From NCBI RefSeq assembly GCF_022347545.1, contig NZ_JAKREW010000012.1, forward strand, positions 62,001 to 126,000: DNA of 64,000 bases, read 5' to 3'. The position numbers and the translations under genes were made by a program. Below are positions 8,123 to 17,397 of the stretch, piece by piece; positions within the stretch are counted from its first letter, which is position 1; each line of letters opens with the position of its first letter. Source of the stretch: Terribium retamae. Its GTDB lineage: Bacteria; Pseudomonadota; Alphaproteobacteria; Rhizobiales; Rhizobiaceae. The notes beneath the pieces were generated by a model. The model was not told where the DNA came from and did not search any database. It worked only from the letters and a program-made list of their open reading frames with translations.

Positions 8123-8863
8123 ATGCGGGATGAGGAGCCCTCGACCAAGACGGAAGCGGCTTATTTGCGGCTGCGGCGTGACATCCTGACCACGCGGCTG
8201 GAGCCGGGCACGCCGCTGAAGCTTGGGGCGCTGAACCAGATCTATGGCTTCGGCTGGACGCCGCTGCGCGAGGCATTGTCACGTCTGGAAGCGGAAAAAC
8301 TGGTCACGGCGGTGAGCAACCGTGGTTTCGCGGTCGCGCCGGTTTCGCGTGCGGAGCTGGAAGACCTGATCCGGGCCCGTGAGGTCGTCGAACTGCCGCT
8401 TTTGGAAGAGTCGATCCGCAAGGGCGGCGCCGAATGGGAATCGGCCGTAGTGACGGCGCATTACCGGCTGTCGCGCTGCAAGTTCTCACCGGAGGATCCG
8501 TCCGAGGCTGCGATCGAGGAGTGGGACGAACGCCACGCCGCCTTCCATGCCGCGCTTGTCAGTGCCGCGAGTTCCGCATGGCTTCTGCGCTTCCAGGCGA
8601 TGGTCTACGACCAGCTTCGCCGCCACCAGCATTTCCTCAGCCTTGCGCCGATGCTGCGGGCCGCGCGCGGCCGTGGTGGCAATTTCGAAAAAGCGGTTTC
8701 AGCGCTGCACGACGCCATGGGTATCGACCACCATACGGCACTGATGGATGCAGCCTTCGACCGTGATACAGAGCGTGCTCGCGCACTGATGACGGAACAC
8801 ATCTCGTTTACGTTGCAGGCCTTCGTCACTTTCGAAGGGGTTGATACCGGCGAGGCGGCCTAG
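8123..8863 (+). CDS. GntR family (FCD-domain) transcriptional regulator
   Basis: 246 residues from an ATG with GGAGG 9 bases upstream; the upstream extension is rejected. The N-terminal winged helix (about residues 10-75) contains LGALNQIYGFGWTPLREALSRLEAEKLV, the standard GntR recognition pattern, followed by an all-helical FCD effector domain to the end (helices with the H-x3-H metal positions HAAFHAAL and late DHHTALMDA). FCD regulators bind carboxylates or their metal complexes. It is divergent from the TrpXYZ-like importer and 280 bases ahead of the anthranilate operon, so it may control either; the effector is unknown. Confidence 0.85.
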   Translation: MRDEEPSTKTEAAYLRLRRDILTTRLEPGTPLKLGALNQIYGFGWTPLREALSRLEAEKLVTAVSNRGFAVAPVSRAELEDLIRAREVVELPLLEESIRKGGAEWESAVVTAHYRLSRCKFSPEDPSEAAIEEWDERHAAFHAALVSAASSAWLLRFQAMVYDQLRRHQHFLSLAPMLRAARGRGGNFEKAVSALHDAMGIDHHTALMDAAFDRDTERARALMTEHISFTLQAFVTFEGVDTGEAA

Positions 8864-9050
8864 CAACAGAAAAAGTGCTGGCCCGGCGGTGCCACGTGCG
8901 TCCTCGTGTGCAGGCGCTCCATCTATCGGGACGAGCTGTGCTGGCGCTTTATCAAAATAACGCGAAGCGTTGGGGGCTTGGCTGTCCCGGTCGCGGGGCA
9001 GTTGACGGCAGAACTTTGCGTTGCGGGTCGAAAGATCGACTGCGATAATC

Positions 9051-9066
9051 ATTTTAAGCTTGAAAT
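9051..9066. promoter_or_regulatory. Candidate MarR operator upstream of the monooxygenase operon
   Basis: attttaagcttgaaat, a 16-base near-palindrome with 7 of 8 pairs, about 80 bases upstream of the monooxygenase start. Its reverse complement matches the motif at 19153-19168 at 14 of 16 positions. Size, AT content and symmetry are typical of MarR-family operators; assignment to the local MarR is inference. Confidence 0.45.
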
Positions 9067-9142
9067 ATCTTTGGATAGGCTTCACTATCGTTTCATGGTT
9101 CACGCACGGCTCTGACTGGCCGTGAGCAGAGCGGAGATGACC

Positions 9143-11467
9143 ATGAAGATTGTGTGCATCGGTGGCGGACCGGCCGGGCTCTATTTTGCCTTGCTGATGA
9201 AGAAGCAGAACCCGGAACACCAGGTCACCGTGGTCGAGCGCAACCGCCCCTATGACACATTCGGCTGGGGTGTCGTGTTCTCCGATGCCACCATGCAGTC
9301 GATGCGCAAATGGGATCCCGAAACGGCGGCGACCATTGAGGATGCCTTCAATCACTGGGACGACATCGAGCTGGTGTTCAAAGGGCGCAAGATCCGCACC
9401 ACGGGTCACGGCTTCGTCGGTATCGGCCGCAAGAAGATGTTGAACATCCTGCAGGACCGCTGTGTCGAACTCGGTGTCGAGCTGGTTTTCGAGCACGAAG
9501 TGACGGGCGACGACGAATTCCCTGACGCCGACCTCATCATCTCCTCGGACGGCGTAAATTCGCGCATCCGCAACAAATATGCCGACGTCTTCCAGCCCGA
9601 CATGGTGGTGCGCCCGAACCGCTTCATCTGGCTCGGTACCACCAAGGCTTTCGAAGCCTTCACCTTCGATTTCCGTCGCACAGAGCACGGCTGGTTCCAG
9701 GCCCATATCTATCGCTTCGACGACAACACCTCGACCTTCATCGTCGAAACCACCGACGAGGTGTTCCAGGCACACGGCATTGACACGATGGACCAGGACC
9801 AGTCGATCGCCTTCTGTGAAAAGCTGTTCGCCGAAACGCTGGACGGCCACAGCCTGATGACCAATGCGCGCCATCTGCGCGGTTCGGCCTGGCTGAATTT
9901 CGGCCGCCTGATCTGCGGCAAATGGAGCCATTTCAACGGCAACAGCCATGTCGTGCTGATGGGTGACAGCGCTCATACCGCGCATTTTGCCATCGGCTCG
10001 GGCACCAAGCTCGCCATCGACGATGCGATCGAGCTGACCAACCAGTTCAACATCGCCGGTCACGACGCCAAGAACATCCCGGCCGTGCTCGAGGCTTATG
10101 AAGAAGTGCGCCGTGTCGATGTCGCGCGCATTCAGAATGCAGCGCGCAACGCCATGGAATGGTTTGAGGTGGTCGGCACGCGTTATGCCGACACGCTGGA
10201 ACCGGAACAGTTCATGTATTCGATGCTGACCCGCTCGCAGCGTATCAGCCACGAGAACCTGCGCCTGCGCGACAAGGACTGGCTGGAGGGTTATGAGCGC
10301 TGGTTCGCCGAGCGCGCCGGGGCGCCGGCCCAGCCGAACGGCAAGCCGATCCCGCCCATGTTCACGCCTTACCGGATTCGCGGTCTGACGCTGAGCAACC
10401 GCGTCATCGTTTCGCCAATGGCGATGTATTCTGCCAAGGACGGCATGCCGAACGATTTCCATCTGGTCCATCTCGGCTCGCGCGCCATGGGCGGCGCCGC
10501 GCTGGTCTTCCCGGAAATGATCTGCGTGTCGCCCGATGCGCGCATCACGCCGGGTTGCCTTGGTCTGTGGAATGAAGAGCAGAAGGAAGGCTATCGCCGC
10601 CTTGTCGATTTCGTGCACAACGACACGCCTGCCAAGATCGGCATCCAACTCGGCCATGCCGGCCGCAAGGGTGCGACCAAGGTTGCCTGGGAAGGGACCG
10701 ATCAGCCGGTGGAGCAGGGCGGTTGGCCGCTGATTTCGGCTTCCGCTATTCCTTATCTTCCGCACTCGGAGGTGCCGCGTGCCGCCACGAAGGAGGATCT
10801 GGAAAGGATCAAGGCGGATTTCGTGCAGGCCACGAAATGGGCTGACGAAGTGGGCTTCGATATTCTCGAACTGCACTGTGCGCACGGCTATCTGCTCTCG
10901 TCCTTCCTATCGCCGCTTACCAATCTTCGTGATGATGAATATGGCGGCGACCATGCGGGGCGCGCCAAATATCCGCTCGAGGTCTTTCACGCCATCCGTG
11001 CCGTCTGGCCGGAGGAGAAGCCGATATCGGTGCGCCTCTCGACCAATGACTGGTACGAGGGTGGCAACACGCCGGAGGATGCCGCGATCTTCGCAGCCAT
11101 GTTCAAGGAAGCCGGCGCCGATCTGATCGACTGCTCGTCGGGGCAGGTGGTGAAGCAGGAAAAGCAGGTGTTCGGCCGCATGTGGCAGACGCCGTTCTCC
11201 GACAAGATCCGCAACGAGGTCCAGGTACCGACCATTGCCGTCGGTGCGATCTCGGAAGCCGACCACGCCAATTCGGTAATCGCGGCCGGTCGCGCCGATC
11301 TCTGCGCCATCGCCCGTCCGCATCTGGCCGACCCGTCCTTTGTCATGCACGAAGCCGCCAAGGTCGGTTATTCCGGCCAGGTCTGGCCGAAGCAGTATTA
11401 TGCGAGCCGGCAGCAATATGAGGCCAACCTGGCTCGTGCCGCAGCCGAAGCGTCGGGGCGCAAATGA
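9143..11467 (+). CDS. Bifunctional FAD monooxygenase / OYE-type reductase (2-aminobenzoyl-CoA monooxygenase/reductase or salicylyl-CoA 5-hydroxylase family)
   Basis: 774 residues from the ATG spaced 6 bases from CGGAG; GTG at 9122 and ATG at 9137 are alternatives. Residues 1-400 form a class A flavin hydroxylase (GGGPAG at 7-12, later GDSAH with [17 protein letters not shown]). Residues about 410-770 form an old-yellow-enzyme barrel ([20 protein letters not shown], then [11 protein letters not shown]). This exact fusion is known for the anthraniloyl-CoA enzyme of Azoarcus, which hydroxylates and then reduces the ring to a non-aromatic cyclohexene CoA ester. A CoA ligase for aminobenzoate and kynureninase are encoded nearby, favouring anthraniloyl-CoA over salicylyl-CoA. 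It starts an operon with ATGA overlap to the next gene. Confidence 0.88.
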   Translation: MKIVCIGGGPAGLYFALLMKKQNPEHQVTVVERNRPYDTFGWGVVFSDATMQSMRKWDPETAATIEDAFNHWDDIELVFKGRKIRTTGHGFVGIGRKKMLNILQDRCVELGVELVFEHEVTGDDEFPDADLIISSDGVNSRIRNKYADVFQPDMVVRPNRFIWLGTTKAFEAFTFDFRRTEHGWFQAHIYRFDDNTSTFIVETTDEVFQAHGIDTMDQDQSIAFCEKLFAETLDGHSLMTNARHLRGSAWLNFGRLICGKWSHFNGNSHVVLMGDSAHTAHFAIGSGTKLAIDDAIELTNQFNIAGHDAKNIPAVLEAYEEVRRVDVARIQNAARNAMEWFEVVGTRYADTLEPEQFMYSMLTRSQRISHENLRLRDKDWLEGYERWFAERAGAPAQPNGKPIPPMFTPYRIRGLTLSNRVIVSPMAMYSAKDGMPNDFHLVHLGSRAMGGAALVFPEMICVSPDARITPGCLGLWNEEQKEGYRRLVDFVHNDTPAKIGIQLGHAGRKGATKVAWEGTDQPVEQGGWPLISASAIPYLPHSEVPRAATKEDLERIKADFVQATKWADEVGFDILELHCAHGYLLSSFLSPLTNLRDDEYGGDHAGRAKYPLEVFHAIRAVWPEEKPISVRLSTNDWYEGGNTPEDAAIFAAMFKEAGADLIDCSSGQVVKQEKQVFGRMWQTPFSDKIRNEVQVPTIAVGAISEADHANSVIAAGRADLCAIARPHLADPSFVMHEAAKVGYSGQVWPKQYYASRQQYEANLARAAAEASGRK

Positions 11468-12243
11468 GCGCAACGCGCCACGCTCTCATCACCGGTGCAG
11501 GCAGCGGCATCGGCCGTGCCATCGCTCTGGAATTGGCCCGGCGTGGGCACGTCGTCTCCTTGGCCGGCCGTCGTGCCGGACCTCTGGAGGATGTTGCCGG
11601 GGAGATCGCAGCCAGCGGCGGCCGGTCCGTCGTGATCGACGGTTTCGACGTGACCGATGCAGCGGCGATCGCTGCAGGTTGTGCCAGAGCCATTACCGCC
11701 TCGGGAGACGTTGCGGTCCTGGTCAACTGCGCTGGAGAGGCGCCATCGGCACCCTTCGAGCGTACGGATGCAGCACTTTGGGGCCGCGTCATCGGCATCA
11801 ACCTGACCGGCACATTCCTCGTCACGCAGGCTTTGCTGCCGTCGATCCGCAAGGCCGGCAAGGGCCGCATCGTCAATGTCGCCAGCACCGCCGGCCTAAC
11901 CGGCTACGCTTACGTTTCGGCCTATTGCGCTTCCAAGCATGGCGTCGTCGGCTTGACCCGCGCGCTGGCGCTGGAACTGGCGCGCACTGATGTCACCGTC
12001 AACGCCGTATGCCCCGGTTTCACCGACACGCCACTGCTCGATGGCGCGGTCGACACCATCGTGGGCAAGACAGGCCGCACCGCCGATGAGGCTCGCGCCA
12101 GTCTGGCCCGCGCCAACCCGCAAGGCCGTCTGGTGACGCCGCAGGAAGTTGCCGATGCGGTGCTGTGGCTGGCATCCGAGGGAGCAGGGGCCATCACCGG
12201 TCAGGCGATCGCCGTCGCTGGCGGTGAGGTCATGGCCGGTTGA
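11464..12243 (+). CDS. Short-chain dehydrogenase/reductase (3-hydroxyacyl-CoA dehydrogenase-like)
   Basis: 259-residue classical SDR: NAD(P)-binding TGAGSGIG near residues 11-18, NCAG near 92, catalytic Ser in NVASTAG and YxxxK as YCASK in the last third. Its start overlaps the monooxygenase stop by 4 bases, showing translational coupling. By context it should reduce or oxidise a ring ketone/hydroxyl during the beta-oxidation-like steps after dearomatisation of anthraniloyl-CoA. The exact substrate is inference, since SDR sequence alone does not decide it. Confidence 0.87.
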   Translation: MSATRHALITGAGSGIGRAIALELARRGHVVSLAGRRAGPLEDVAGEIAASGGRSVVIDGFDVTDAAAIAAGCARAITASGDVAVLVNCAGEAPSAPFERTDAALWGRVIGINLTGTFLVTQALLPSIRKAGKGRIVNVASTAGLTGYAYVSAYCASKHGVVGLTRALALELARTDVTVNAVCPGFTDTPLLDGAVDTIVGKTGRTADEARASLARANPQGRLVTPQEVADAVLWLASEGAGAITGQAIAVAGGEVMAG

Positions 12244-12264
12244 GAATAATCAAGGGAGGAACAC

Positions 12265-12720
12265 ATGACTGACAAAGCATTGGAAAAGGGCATCACGGAA
12301 AACGGCACCGGTTATGAAGCGACCGAGTGGAACATTCTCGGCCAGCGTTATTTTCCAAAGGCGACCTGCGCTTCCAGCTTTGCTTTCGAGACCAACAGCG
12401 AAGCTGGTCAGTTCGTGCCGGTCCACATTCATCCGACGCAGGAGGAGTTCATCCTCGTCCAGGAAGGACAGCTGGAACTGAAGCTCGACGGCAAGTGGTT
12501 CACGGCCAGGGCCGGCGATCTGGTGCGCATGCCTCGCGGCATCCCGCACGGCTATTTCAACAAGTCGGACAAGCCAGCGCGTGCGCTGTTCTGGGTGTCG
12601 CCAGCCGGCCGGCTCGAAGATCTGTTCAAGAAGCTGCACAACCTCACCGATGTCGAGGAAGTGGTGCGGCTCTCAGCTGAGCATGACGTGGATTTCCTGC
12701 CTCCGTCGGCCAACGACTGA
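12265..12720 (+). CDS. Cupin-domain protein
   Basis: 151-residue single-domain cupin. Motif 1 is H-x-H-x4-E (VHIHPTQEEF) and motif 2 is PRGIPHGYFN, giving a normal 3-His/1-Glu metal site. A good AAGGGAGGA ribosome site precedes the ATG, 21 bases after the SDR stop, so it is in the operon. Small cupins in aromatic CoA clusters have been proposed as thioesterase helpers, isomerases or dioxygenases; nothing here decides between these. The fold is certain, the role is unknown. Confidence 0.82.
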   Translation: MTDKALEKGITENGTGYEATEWNILGQRYFPKATCASSFAFETNSEAGQFVPVHIHPTQEEFILVQEGQLELKLDGKWFTARAGDLVRMPRGIPHGYFNKSDKPARALFWVSPAGRLEDLFKKLHNLTDVEEVVRLSAEHDVDFLPPSAND

Positions 12721-12750
12721 CGACCGGCCCGCATAACAGGACGACAGCCC

Positions 12751-12818
12751 GGCACGCCGACGGGCGTGCCGGAAGCAAGCAAGCCTGCACGCCGATAGGC
12801 GTGCTGGAATCAAGCAAG
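12751..12818 (+). repeat. Two tandem 33-nt hairpin repeats
   Basis: Two near-identical units (12751-12783 and 12786-12818, period 35) each carry an inverted repeat: ggcacgcc-gacg-ggcgtgcc in the first and gcacgcc-gata-ggcgtgc in the second, each followed by ggaa(g/t)caagcaag. They lie between the cupin stop and the hydratase start, with the second ending 11 bases before the ATG. They could act as mRNA processing/stabilising hairpins or as a small mobile repeat; there is no T-run, so they are not plain terminators. Confidence 0.75.
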
Positions 12819-12829
12819 GATAATGAGCG

Positions 12830-13672
12830 ATGACCGACGCGATGCTGGACAAAAAGCGCCCCTTCAAGGGCCACAAGGCCAAGCACTTCCTGTTCGAGAC
12901 CGATGCGGACGGCCGTGTCGCCACGATCACGCTCAACCGGCCGGAGCGCAAGAACCCGCTGACCTTCGAAAGCTATGAGGAACTGGGCGACCTGTTCCGT
13001 TCGCTGCACAAAGCCAGCGACGTCCGCGCCATCGTCCTGACCGGAGCCGGCGACAATTTCTGCTCCGGCGGTGACGTATTCGAGATCATCGAGCCGCTGA
13101 CCAAGATGGCGATGCCGGAGCTGCTGGCCTTCACCCGCATGACCGGCGATCTGGTGCGCCAGATCCGCGCCTGCCCTCAGCCGATCATCGCCGCCGTCGA
13201 CGGCATCTGCGCCGGCGCAGGTGCGATCCTGGCGATGAGCGCCGACTACCGTGTCGCGACGCCGGAGGCCAAGACGGCCTTCCTGTTCACCCGCGTCGGT
13301 CTGGCCGGCGCCGACATGGGCGCCTGCGGCATTCTTCCGCGCATCATCGGCCAGGGCCGGGCCGCAGAACTTCTGTTCACCGGCCGCTCGATGTCGGCCG
13401 CAGAAGGCCATGCGTGGGGCTTCTACAACGCGCTGCATGACCGTCCCGTTATGTTGGCCGAGGCACAGCGCTTCGCCCGCAATCTCGCCGATGGGCCGTG
13501 GTTCGCGCATTCCATGACCAAGAAGATGCTCGACCAGGAATGGTCGATGGGCATCGAGGAGCTGATCGAATCCGAAGCGCAGGCGCAGGCCATCTGCATG
13601 GCGACGGGCGACTTCCGCCGCGCGTTTGAAGCCTTCGCAGCCAAGACGAAGCCGGTTTTCGAAGGGAACTGA
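12830..13672 (+). CDS. Enoyl-CoA hydratase/isomerase family protein
   Basis: 280-residue crotonase-fold protein. The CoA/oxyanion segments are visible as [13 protein letters not shown] near residue 40 and [15 protein letters not shown] near 70-85, then [21 protein letters not shown], with the catalytic-region Glu not in the classical hydratase position ([16 protein letters not shown]), so a ring-hydrolase or isomerase activity is as likely as hydration. In the operon it is followed 2 bases later by an acyl-CoA dehydrogenase. Role inferred: processing or opening of the dearomatised ring CoA ester. Start chosen at the first ATG after the hairpin repeats; an internal ATG lies 5 codons on. Confidence 0.85.
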   Translation: MTDAMLDKKRPFKGHKAKHFLFETDADGRVATITLNRPERKNPLTFESYEELGDLFRSLHKASDVRAIVLTGAGDNFCSGGDVFEIIEPLTKMAMPELLAFTRMTGDLVRQIRACPQPIIAAVDGICAGAGAILAMSADYRVATPEAKTAFLFTRVGLAGADMGACGILPRIIGQGRAAELLFTGRSMSAAEGHAWGFYNALHDRPVMLAEAQRFARNLADGPWFAHSMTKKMLDQEWSMGIEELIESEAQAQAICMATGDFRRAFEAFAAKTKPVFEGN

Positions 13673-13674
13673 CC

Positions 13675-14865
13675 ATGGACAATCCGCTGCGCTCCGGCGG
13701 CCCGACGCGGGATCATCTCGACTGGCCGTTCTTCGCCGAGAACCATAGGAAGCTTGCCGGCGAGCTTGATCACTTCGTTGCCGGCGGCGGCCTTGGCCAT
13801 ATCGACCATCACGATGCCGACGGCGCCTGCAAGGGGCTGGTTCGCAAACTCGGCGCCGGCGGTTTCCTGCGCCATTGCGTGCCGGCGGAATTCGGCGGCA
13901 TGGCGGCGGAAATCGACAGCCGTTCGCTCTGCCTGATCCGGGAAACGCTCGCTTATGCAGACGGGCTGGCCGACTTCGCCTTCGCCATGCAGGGATTGGG
14001 AACCGGCGCCATCAGCCTGTCCGGATCGCCTGAGATCAAGCAGGCGATCCTTCCGAAGATCGCCAAGGGCGAATTGATCTCGGCCTTCGCATTGACCGAA
14101 CCGGAAGCAGGCTCCGACGTTGCAGCGATGAGCACGTCGGCCGAGCGTCAGGGCGACGAGTTCGTGCTCAACGGCGAGAAGGTCTTCATCTCCAACGGCG
14201 GCATCGCCGACGTCTATACCGTTTTTGCCCGCACCGGCGAAGCTCCAGGCACGCGCGGCATCTCCGCCTTCGTCGTCTATGCAGACACGCCGGGTTTCCA
14301 TATCGCAGAGCGCATCGAGACGATCGCGCCGCATCCGCTGGCCCGCATCCGCTTCGACAACTGCCGCGTGCCGGCCGCGAACCTGCTCGGCCAGCCGGGT
14401 GAGGGCTTCAAGATCGCCATGCGCACGCTGGACATCTTCCGCCCGTCCGTTGCTGCTGCAGCACTCGGCTTTGCACGCCGTGCTCTCGATGAGGCGGTAG
14501 CCCACGCCAAGTCACGAAAAATGTTCGGCGCCACGCTTGCCGATCTGCCGACCGCGCAAAGCACGCTGGGTGAAATGGCAACGGCGATCGATGCCGCGTC
14601 GCTCCTGACCGTGCGCACCGCCTGGCGGCGCGACGTGCAGAAACTGCCGATCACCCGCGAAGCGGCGATGGCCAAGATGACGGCCACGGAAAACGCGCAA
14701 TGGGTGATCGACCAGGCGCTGCAGATGTTCGGCGGCCGCGGCGTGCGTGTCGGCGAGATCACCGAGACGCTGTATCGCGAGATCCGAGCACTGCGCATCT
14801 ATGAGGGCGCAACCGAAGTTCAGAAGCTCATCATCGGCCGCGAGCTGATGAAGAGCGCGAAATGA
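13675..14865 (+). CDS. Acyl-CoA dehydrogenase
   Basis: 396-residue flavoprotein of the acyl-CoA dehydrogenase family. Signature stretches: [15 protein letters not shown] (substrate/FAD loop), [19 protein letters not shown], and the C-terminal [22 protein letters not shown] with [17 protein letters not shown] carrying the catalytic Glu position. It oxidises an acyl- or cycloalkyl-CoA to the 2,3-enoyl ester with FAD, passing electrons to ETF. The position between the enoyl-CoA hydratase (2-base gap) and RidA (start overlapping its stop) places it in the anthraniloyl-CoA operon. Confidence 0.88.
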   Translation: MDNPLRSGGPTRDHLDWPFFAENHRKLAGELDHFVAGGGLGHIDHHDADGACKGLVRKLGAGGFLRHCVPAEFGGMAAEIDSRSLCLIRETLAYADGLADFAFAMQGLGTGAISLSGSPEIKQAILPKIAKGELISAFALTEPEAGSDVAAMSTSAERQGDEFVLNGEKVFISNGGIADVYTVFARTGEAPGTRGISAFVVYADTPGFHIAERIETIAPHPLARIRFDNCRVPAANLLGQPGEGFKIAMRTLDIFRPSVAAAALGFARRALDEAVAHAKSRKMFGATLADLPTAQSTLGEMATAIDAASLLTVRTAWRRDVQKLPITREAAMAKMTATENAQWVIDQALQMFGGRGVRVGEITETLYREIRALRIYEGATEVQKLIIGRELMKSAK

Positions 14866-14876
14866 CTGGAGTAGAC

Positions 14877-15314
14877 ATGACTTTGACCGCAATCTCCGAA
14901 CACAAAGCCGCCACGACGCCGCACCGGGTGCTGCAACCCGAAGGCTGGGCGAAGCCGATCGGCTATGCCAACGGCATGGAAGCGCGCGGCCGGACCATCT
15001 TCGTCGGCGGCCAGATCGGCTGGAACAGCCAGTGCAAGTTCGAGGTGCATGATTTGCCGGGCCAGATCCGCCAGACGCTTGAGAACGTCATCGCCATCCT
15101 GCGTGAGGGCGGCGCCGGCCCCGAGCACATCACGACCATGACCTGGTACGTGATCGACCGCAAAGCCTACTCCTCTTCGCTGAAGGAGATCGGCGCGGCA
15201 TGGAAGGCGACCATGGGCCGCAACTTCCCCGCTATGGCAGTGGTTCAGGTGTCGGGTCTGATCGAGGACGACGCGCTTGTGGAAATCCAGGCGACCGCGG
15301 TCGTTCCGGATTGA
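14877..15314 (+). CDS. RidA/YjgF-family protein (enamine/imine deaminase-like)
   Basis: 145 residues if started at the ATG with GGAG 5 bases upstream; an ATG at 14862 overlapping the previous stop is possible. The fold is the small Rid trimer subunit; core segments are GRTIFVGGQIGWN, QTLENVIAILREGGAGPEHITTM and NFPAMAVVQVSGL. RidA members hydrolyse reactive enamines/imines to ketones plus ammonia. That chemistry fits the enamine-type CoA intermediate made by 2-aminobenzoyl-CoA monooxygenase/reductase, so it may release the anthranilate nitrogen (inference). The usual RidA active-site Arg lies in a divergent region, so a non-deaminating subfamily remains possible. Confidence 0.83.
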   Translation: MTLTAISEHKAATTPHRVLQPEGWAKPIGYANGMEARGRTIFVGGQIGWNSQCKFEVHDLPGQIRQTLENVIAILREGGAGPEHITTMTWYVIDRKAYSSSLKEIGAAWKATMGRNFPAMAVVQVSGLIEDDALVEIQATAVVPD

Positions 15315-15340
15315 TCGTATTCTGAACTGGGAACCAAAAC

Positions 15341-15370
15341 GCCGGCGGCTCTGTCCGCCGGCTTTACTTT
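15341..15370. terminator. Terminator between converging operons
   Basis: 8-bp perfect stem gccggcgg (15341-15348) / ccgccggc (15355-15362), loop ctctgt, then TTTACTTT; A residues before it could let it also serve the minus-strand kynA transcript, whose stop codon overlaps the tail at 15369. Confidence 0.75.
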
Positions 15371-16205
15371 AGAGAACCGTGCGAACGGTCCACAGTTCCG
15401 GGAACAGCACGACTTCCAGCATCTTGCGCAGGTAGGAAACGCCACCGGTGCCGCCGGTGCCGCGTTTCAGCCCGATGATCCGTTCCACCGTGGTGACGTG
15501 ATTGAAACGCCAGCGCCGGAAGTAGTCCTCGAAGTCGACGAGCTTTTCGGCGAGTTCGTAGAGATCCCAATATTTCTGCGGCGCGGCATAGACCGCTTTC
15601 CAGGCTTCGAGCACCTGCGGGTTCTCCTCGCGCGTCTCGCGCCAACTGGTGCGAGTGGCGTCGGCACCGATGTCGAAGCCGTTGCGCGACAGAAGCAACA
15701 GCGCCTCGTCATAGAGACTGGGCTCCGCCAGGATCTCCTCGAGCTTGGCGATCAGGTCCGGCTGGTGCGCATGCGGACCGAGCATGGCGGTGTTGCGGTT
15801 GCCGACCAGGAATTCGACCGCACGATACTGATAGGACTGGAAGCCTGACGACTGGCCGAGCGAATTGCGAAACTCGGTGTATTCACTGGGGGTCATGGTG
15901 CGAAGCACGTCCCAGGAATTGTTCAACTGCTCGAAGATACGCGCCACACGCGTCAGCATCTTGAATGCCGGCTGCGGCCTGTCGGATCGGATTTCGCGCA
16001 TGGCCGAGCGGATCTCGTGGATCGCCAGCTTCATCCACAACTCGGACGTCTGGTGCTGCACGATGAAGAGCAGTTCGTCATGCGCGGTGGAAAGTGGCTC
16101 CTGCGCATCGAGCACGCGTTCGAGGTGCAGATAGTCACCATAGGACATGCGTTCCTTGAACGACATCTGCGCACCTTCCTGGGAAGGATCGTAGGGTTTG
16201 CTCAT
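15369..16205 (-). CDS. kynA: Tryptophan 2,3-dioxygenase
   Basis: 278-residue heme dioxygenase that opens the indole ring of L-tryptophan to N-formylkynurenine, the first step of the kynurenine route. Characteristic segments: [39 protein letters not shown] (substrate/heme pocket), [17 protein letters not shown], and the C-terminal [24 protein letters not shown] segments with the proximal-His region. Length matches bacterial TDO. Its start overlaps the kynU stop by 4 bases (kynU is upstream in the transcript), so both come from one mRNA starting at the CoA ligase gene. Confidence 0.96.
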   Translation of the reverse strand: MSKPYDPSQEGAQMSFKERMSYGDYLHLERVLDAQEPLSTAHDELLFIVQHQTSELWMKLAIHEIRSAMREIRSDRPQPAFKMLTRVARIFEQLNNSWDVLRTMTPSEYTEFRNSLGQSSGFQSYQYRAVEFLVGNRNTAMLGPHAHQPDLIAKLEEILAEPSLYDEALLLLSRNGFDIGADATRTSWRETREENPQVLEAWKAVYAAPQKYWDLYELAEKLVDFEDYFRRWRFNHVTTVERIIGLKRGTGGTGGVSYLRKMLEVVLFPELWTVRTVL

Positions 16206-17395
16206 GTCACCAGGGCTTTCTTGCGGTACTGTGGCTCGTCCCAGCGCCGGTTGTTCATGACGTCTTCCAGAACGCCGACCGCGCCGAGCACTTCCTGCTC
16301 ACCGATATAAAGCGGCGTGAAGCCGAAGCGCACCGCGTCGGGCGCACGGAAATCGCCGATCACGCCGCGCGCGATCAGCGCTTGCATGATGGCGTAGCCT
16401 TCCGGATGGCGGAACGAGACCTGGCTGCCGCGTTCCGCGCCATTGCGCGGCGAGGCGAGCGTGAGCTCAGGGCAGCGCGCTTCTACCTCGTGGATGAAGA
16501 GATCGGCGAGCGCGATCGACTGCTTGCGGACATCGGCCATCGAAACGCCTTCCCAGGCATCCATCGCCGCATCGAGCGCCGCCATCGCGATCACCGCCGG
16601 CGTACCGACCCGCATGCGGTCGATGCCGGCCCCCGAGCGATAGTCGAGGTCGAAGGCGAAGGGGCTTTCGTGGCCGAGCCAGCCGGACAGGGCAGGGCGC
16701 ACCTTGCCGGCATGCTCTGGCGCGACATAGATGAAGGCCGGGGCGCCGGGGCCGCCATTAAGATATTTGTAAGTGCAGCCGACGGCGAAATCCGCTTTGG
16801 CGCCTTCGAGATCGACCACAAGCGCGCCGGCCGAATGCGCGAGATCCCACACGGTCAGCACGCCGGCGGCATGTGCTTTAGCTGTCAGCTTCTTCATGTC
16901 GTGCAGGCGGCCGGTCCGGTAGTCCACCTCGGTGATCATCAAAACGGCGACGCTTTCGTCGATCGCTGCTTCGACTTCTTCCGGATCGACCACCTTTAAT
17001 TCGTAGCCCTTGTCGAGCGAACCCAGCAGGCCCTGCGCCATATAGAGATCGGACGGGAAGTTGCCATTGTCGGACAGCACGACGCGCCGCGACGGATTGA
17101 GCTCCAGTGCGGAGGCAAGTGCCTGGTAGACCTTGATCGACAGCGTGTCGCCGACGACGACGGTGCCTTCCGGGGCGCCGATCAGCTTGCCGATGCGGTC
17201 ACCGAGCCTGCGCGGCTGCATCATCCAGCCGGATGCGTTCCAGCCGCGGATCAGCTGTTCGCCCCACTGCGCGGTCATCATCTCCTGCACGCGCCGGGTG
17301 GCGCTTTTCGGCAACGGTCCCAGCGAGTTGCCGTCGAGATAGAACACGCCGTCCGGCATGTGGAAGAGGCTGCGCGTCCTTGCGAAGTCGGTCAT
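16202..17395 (-). CDS. kynU: Kynureninase
   Basis: 397-residue PLP enzyme (fold type I) that splits L-kynurenine into anthranilate and alanine. Visible: [11 protein letters not shown] near the N-terminus, the Asp region [15 protein letters not shown], and the Schiff-base lysine in [16 protein letters not shown] near residue 230. It lies 2 bases downstream of the aminobenzoate-CoA ligase gene and overlaps kynA. The coupling of kynureninase to a CoA ligase shows that the anthranilate is activated rather than dioxygenated. Confidence 0.95.
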   Translation of the reverse strand: MTDFARTRSLFHMPDGVFYLDGNSLGPLPKSATRRVQEMMTAQWGEQLIRGWNASGWMMQPRRLGDRIGKLIGAPEGTVVVGDTLSIKVYQALASALELNPSRRVVLSDNGNFPSDLYMAQGLLGSLDKGYELKVVDPEEVEAAIDESVAVLMITEVDYRTGRLHDMKKLTAKAHAAGVLTVWDLAHSAGALVVDLEGAKADFAVGCTYKYLNGGPGAPAFIYVAPEHAGKVRPALSGWLGHESPFAFDLDYRSGAGIDRMRVGTPAVIAMAALDAAMDAWEGVSMADVRKQSIALADLFIHEVEARCPELTLASPRNGAERGSQVSFRHPEGYAIMQALIARGVIGDFRAPDAVRFGFTPLYIGEQEVLGAVGVLEDVMNNRRWDEPQYRKKALVT

Positions 17396-17397
17396 GG

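Noticed and set aside
8699..10885. 728-codon open frame antisense to the monooxygenase
   Set aside because: It is the mirror of a strongly coding gene in GC-rich DNA; the translation is low-complexity (His/Arg/Ala/Asp-rich) without domains and has no ribosome site.
12751..12818. CRISPR-like array
   Set aside because: Only two units, no spacers of constant size and each unit is itself a hairpin; no cas genes.
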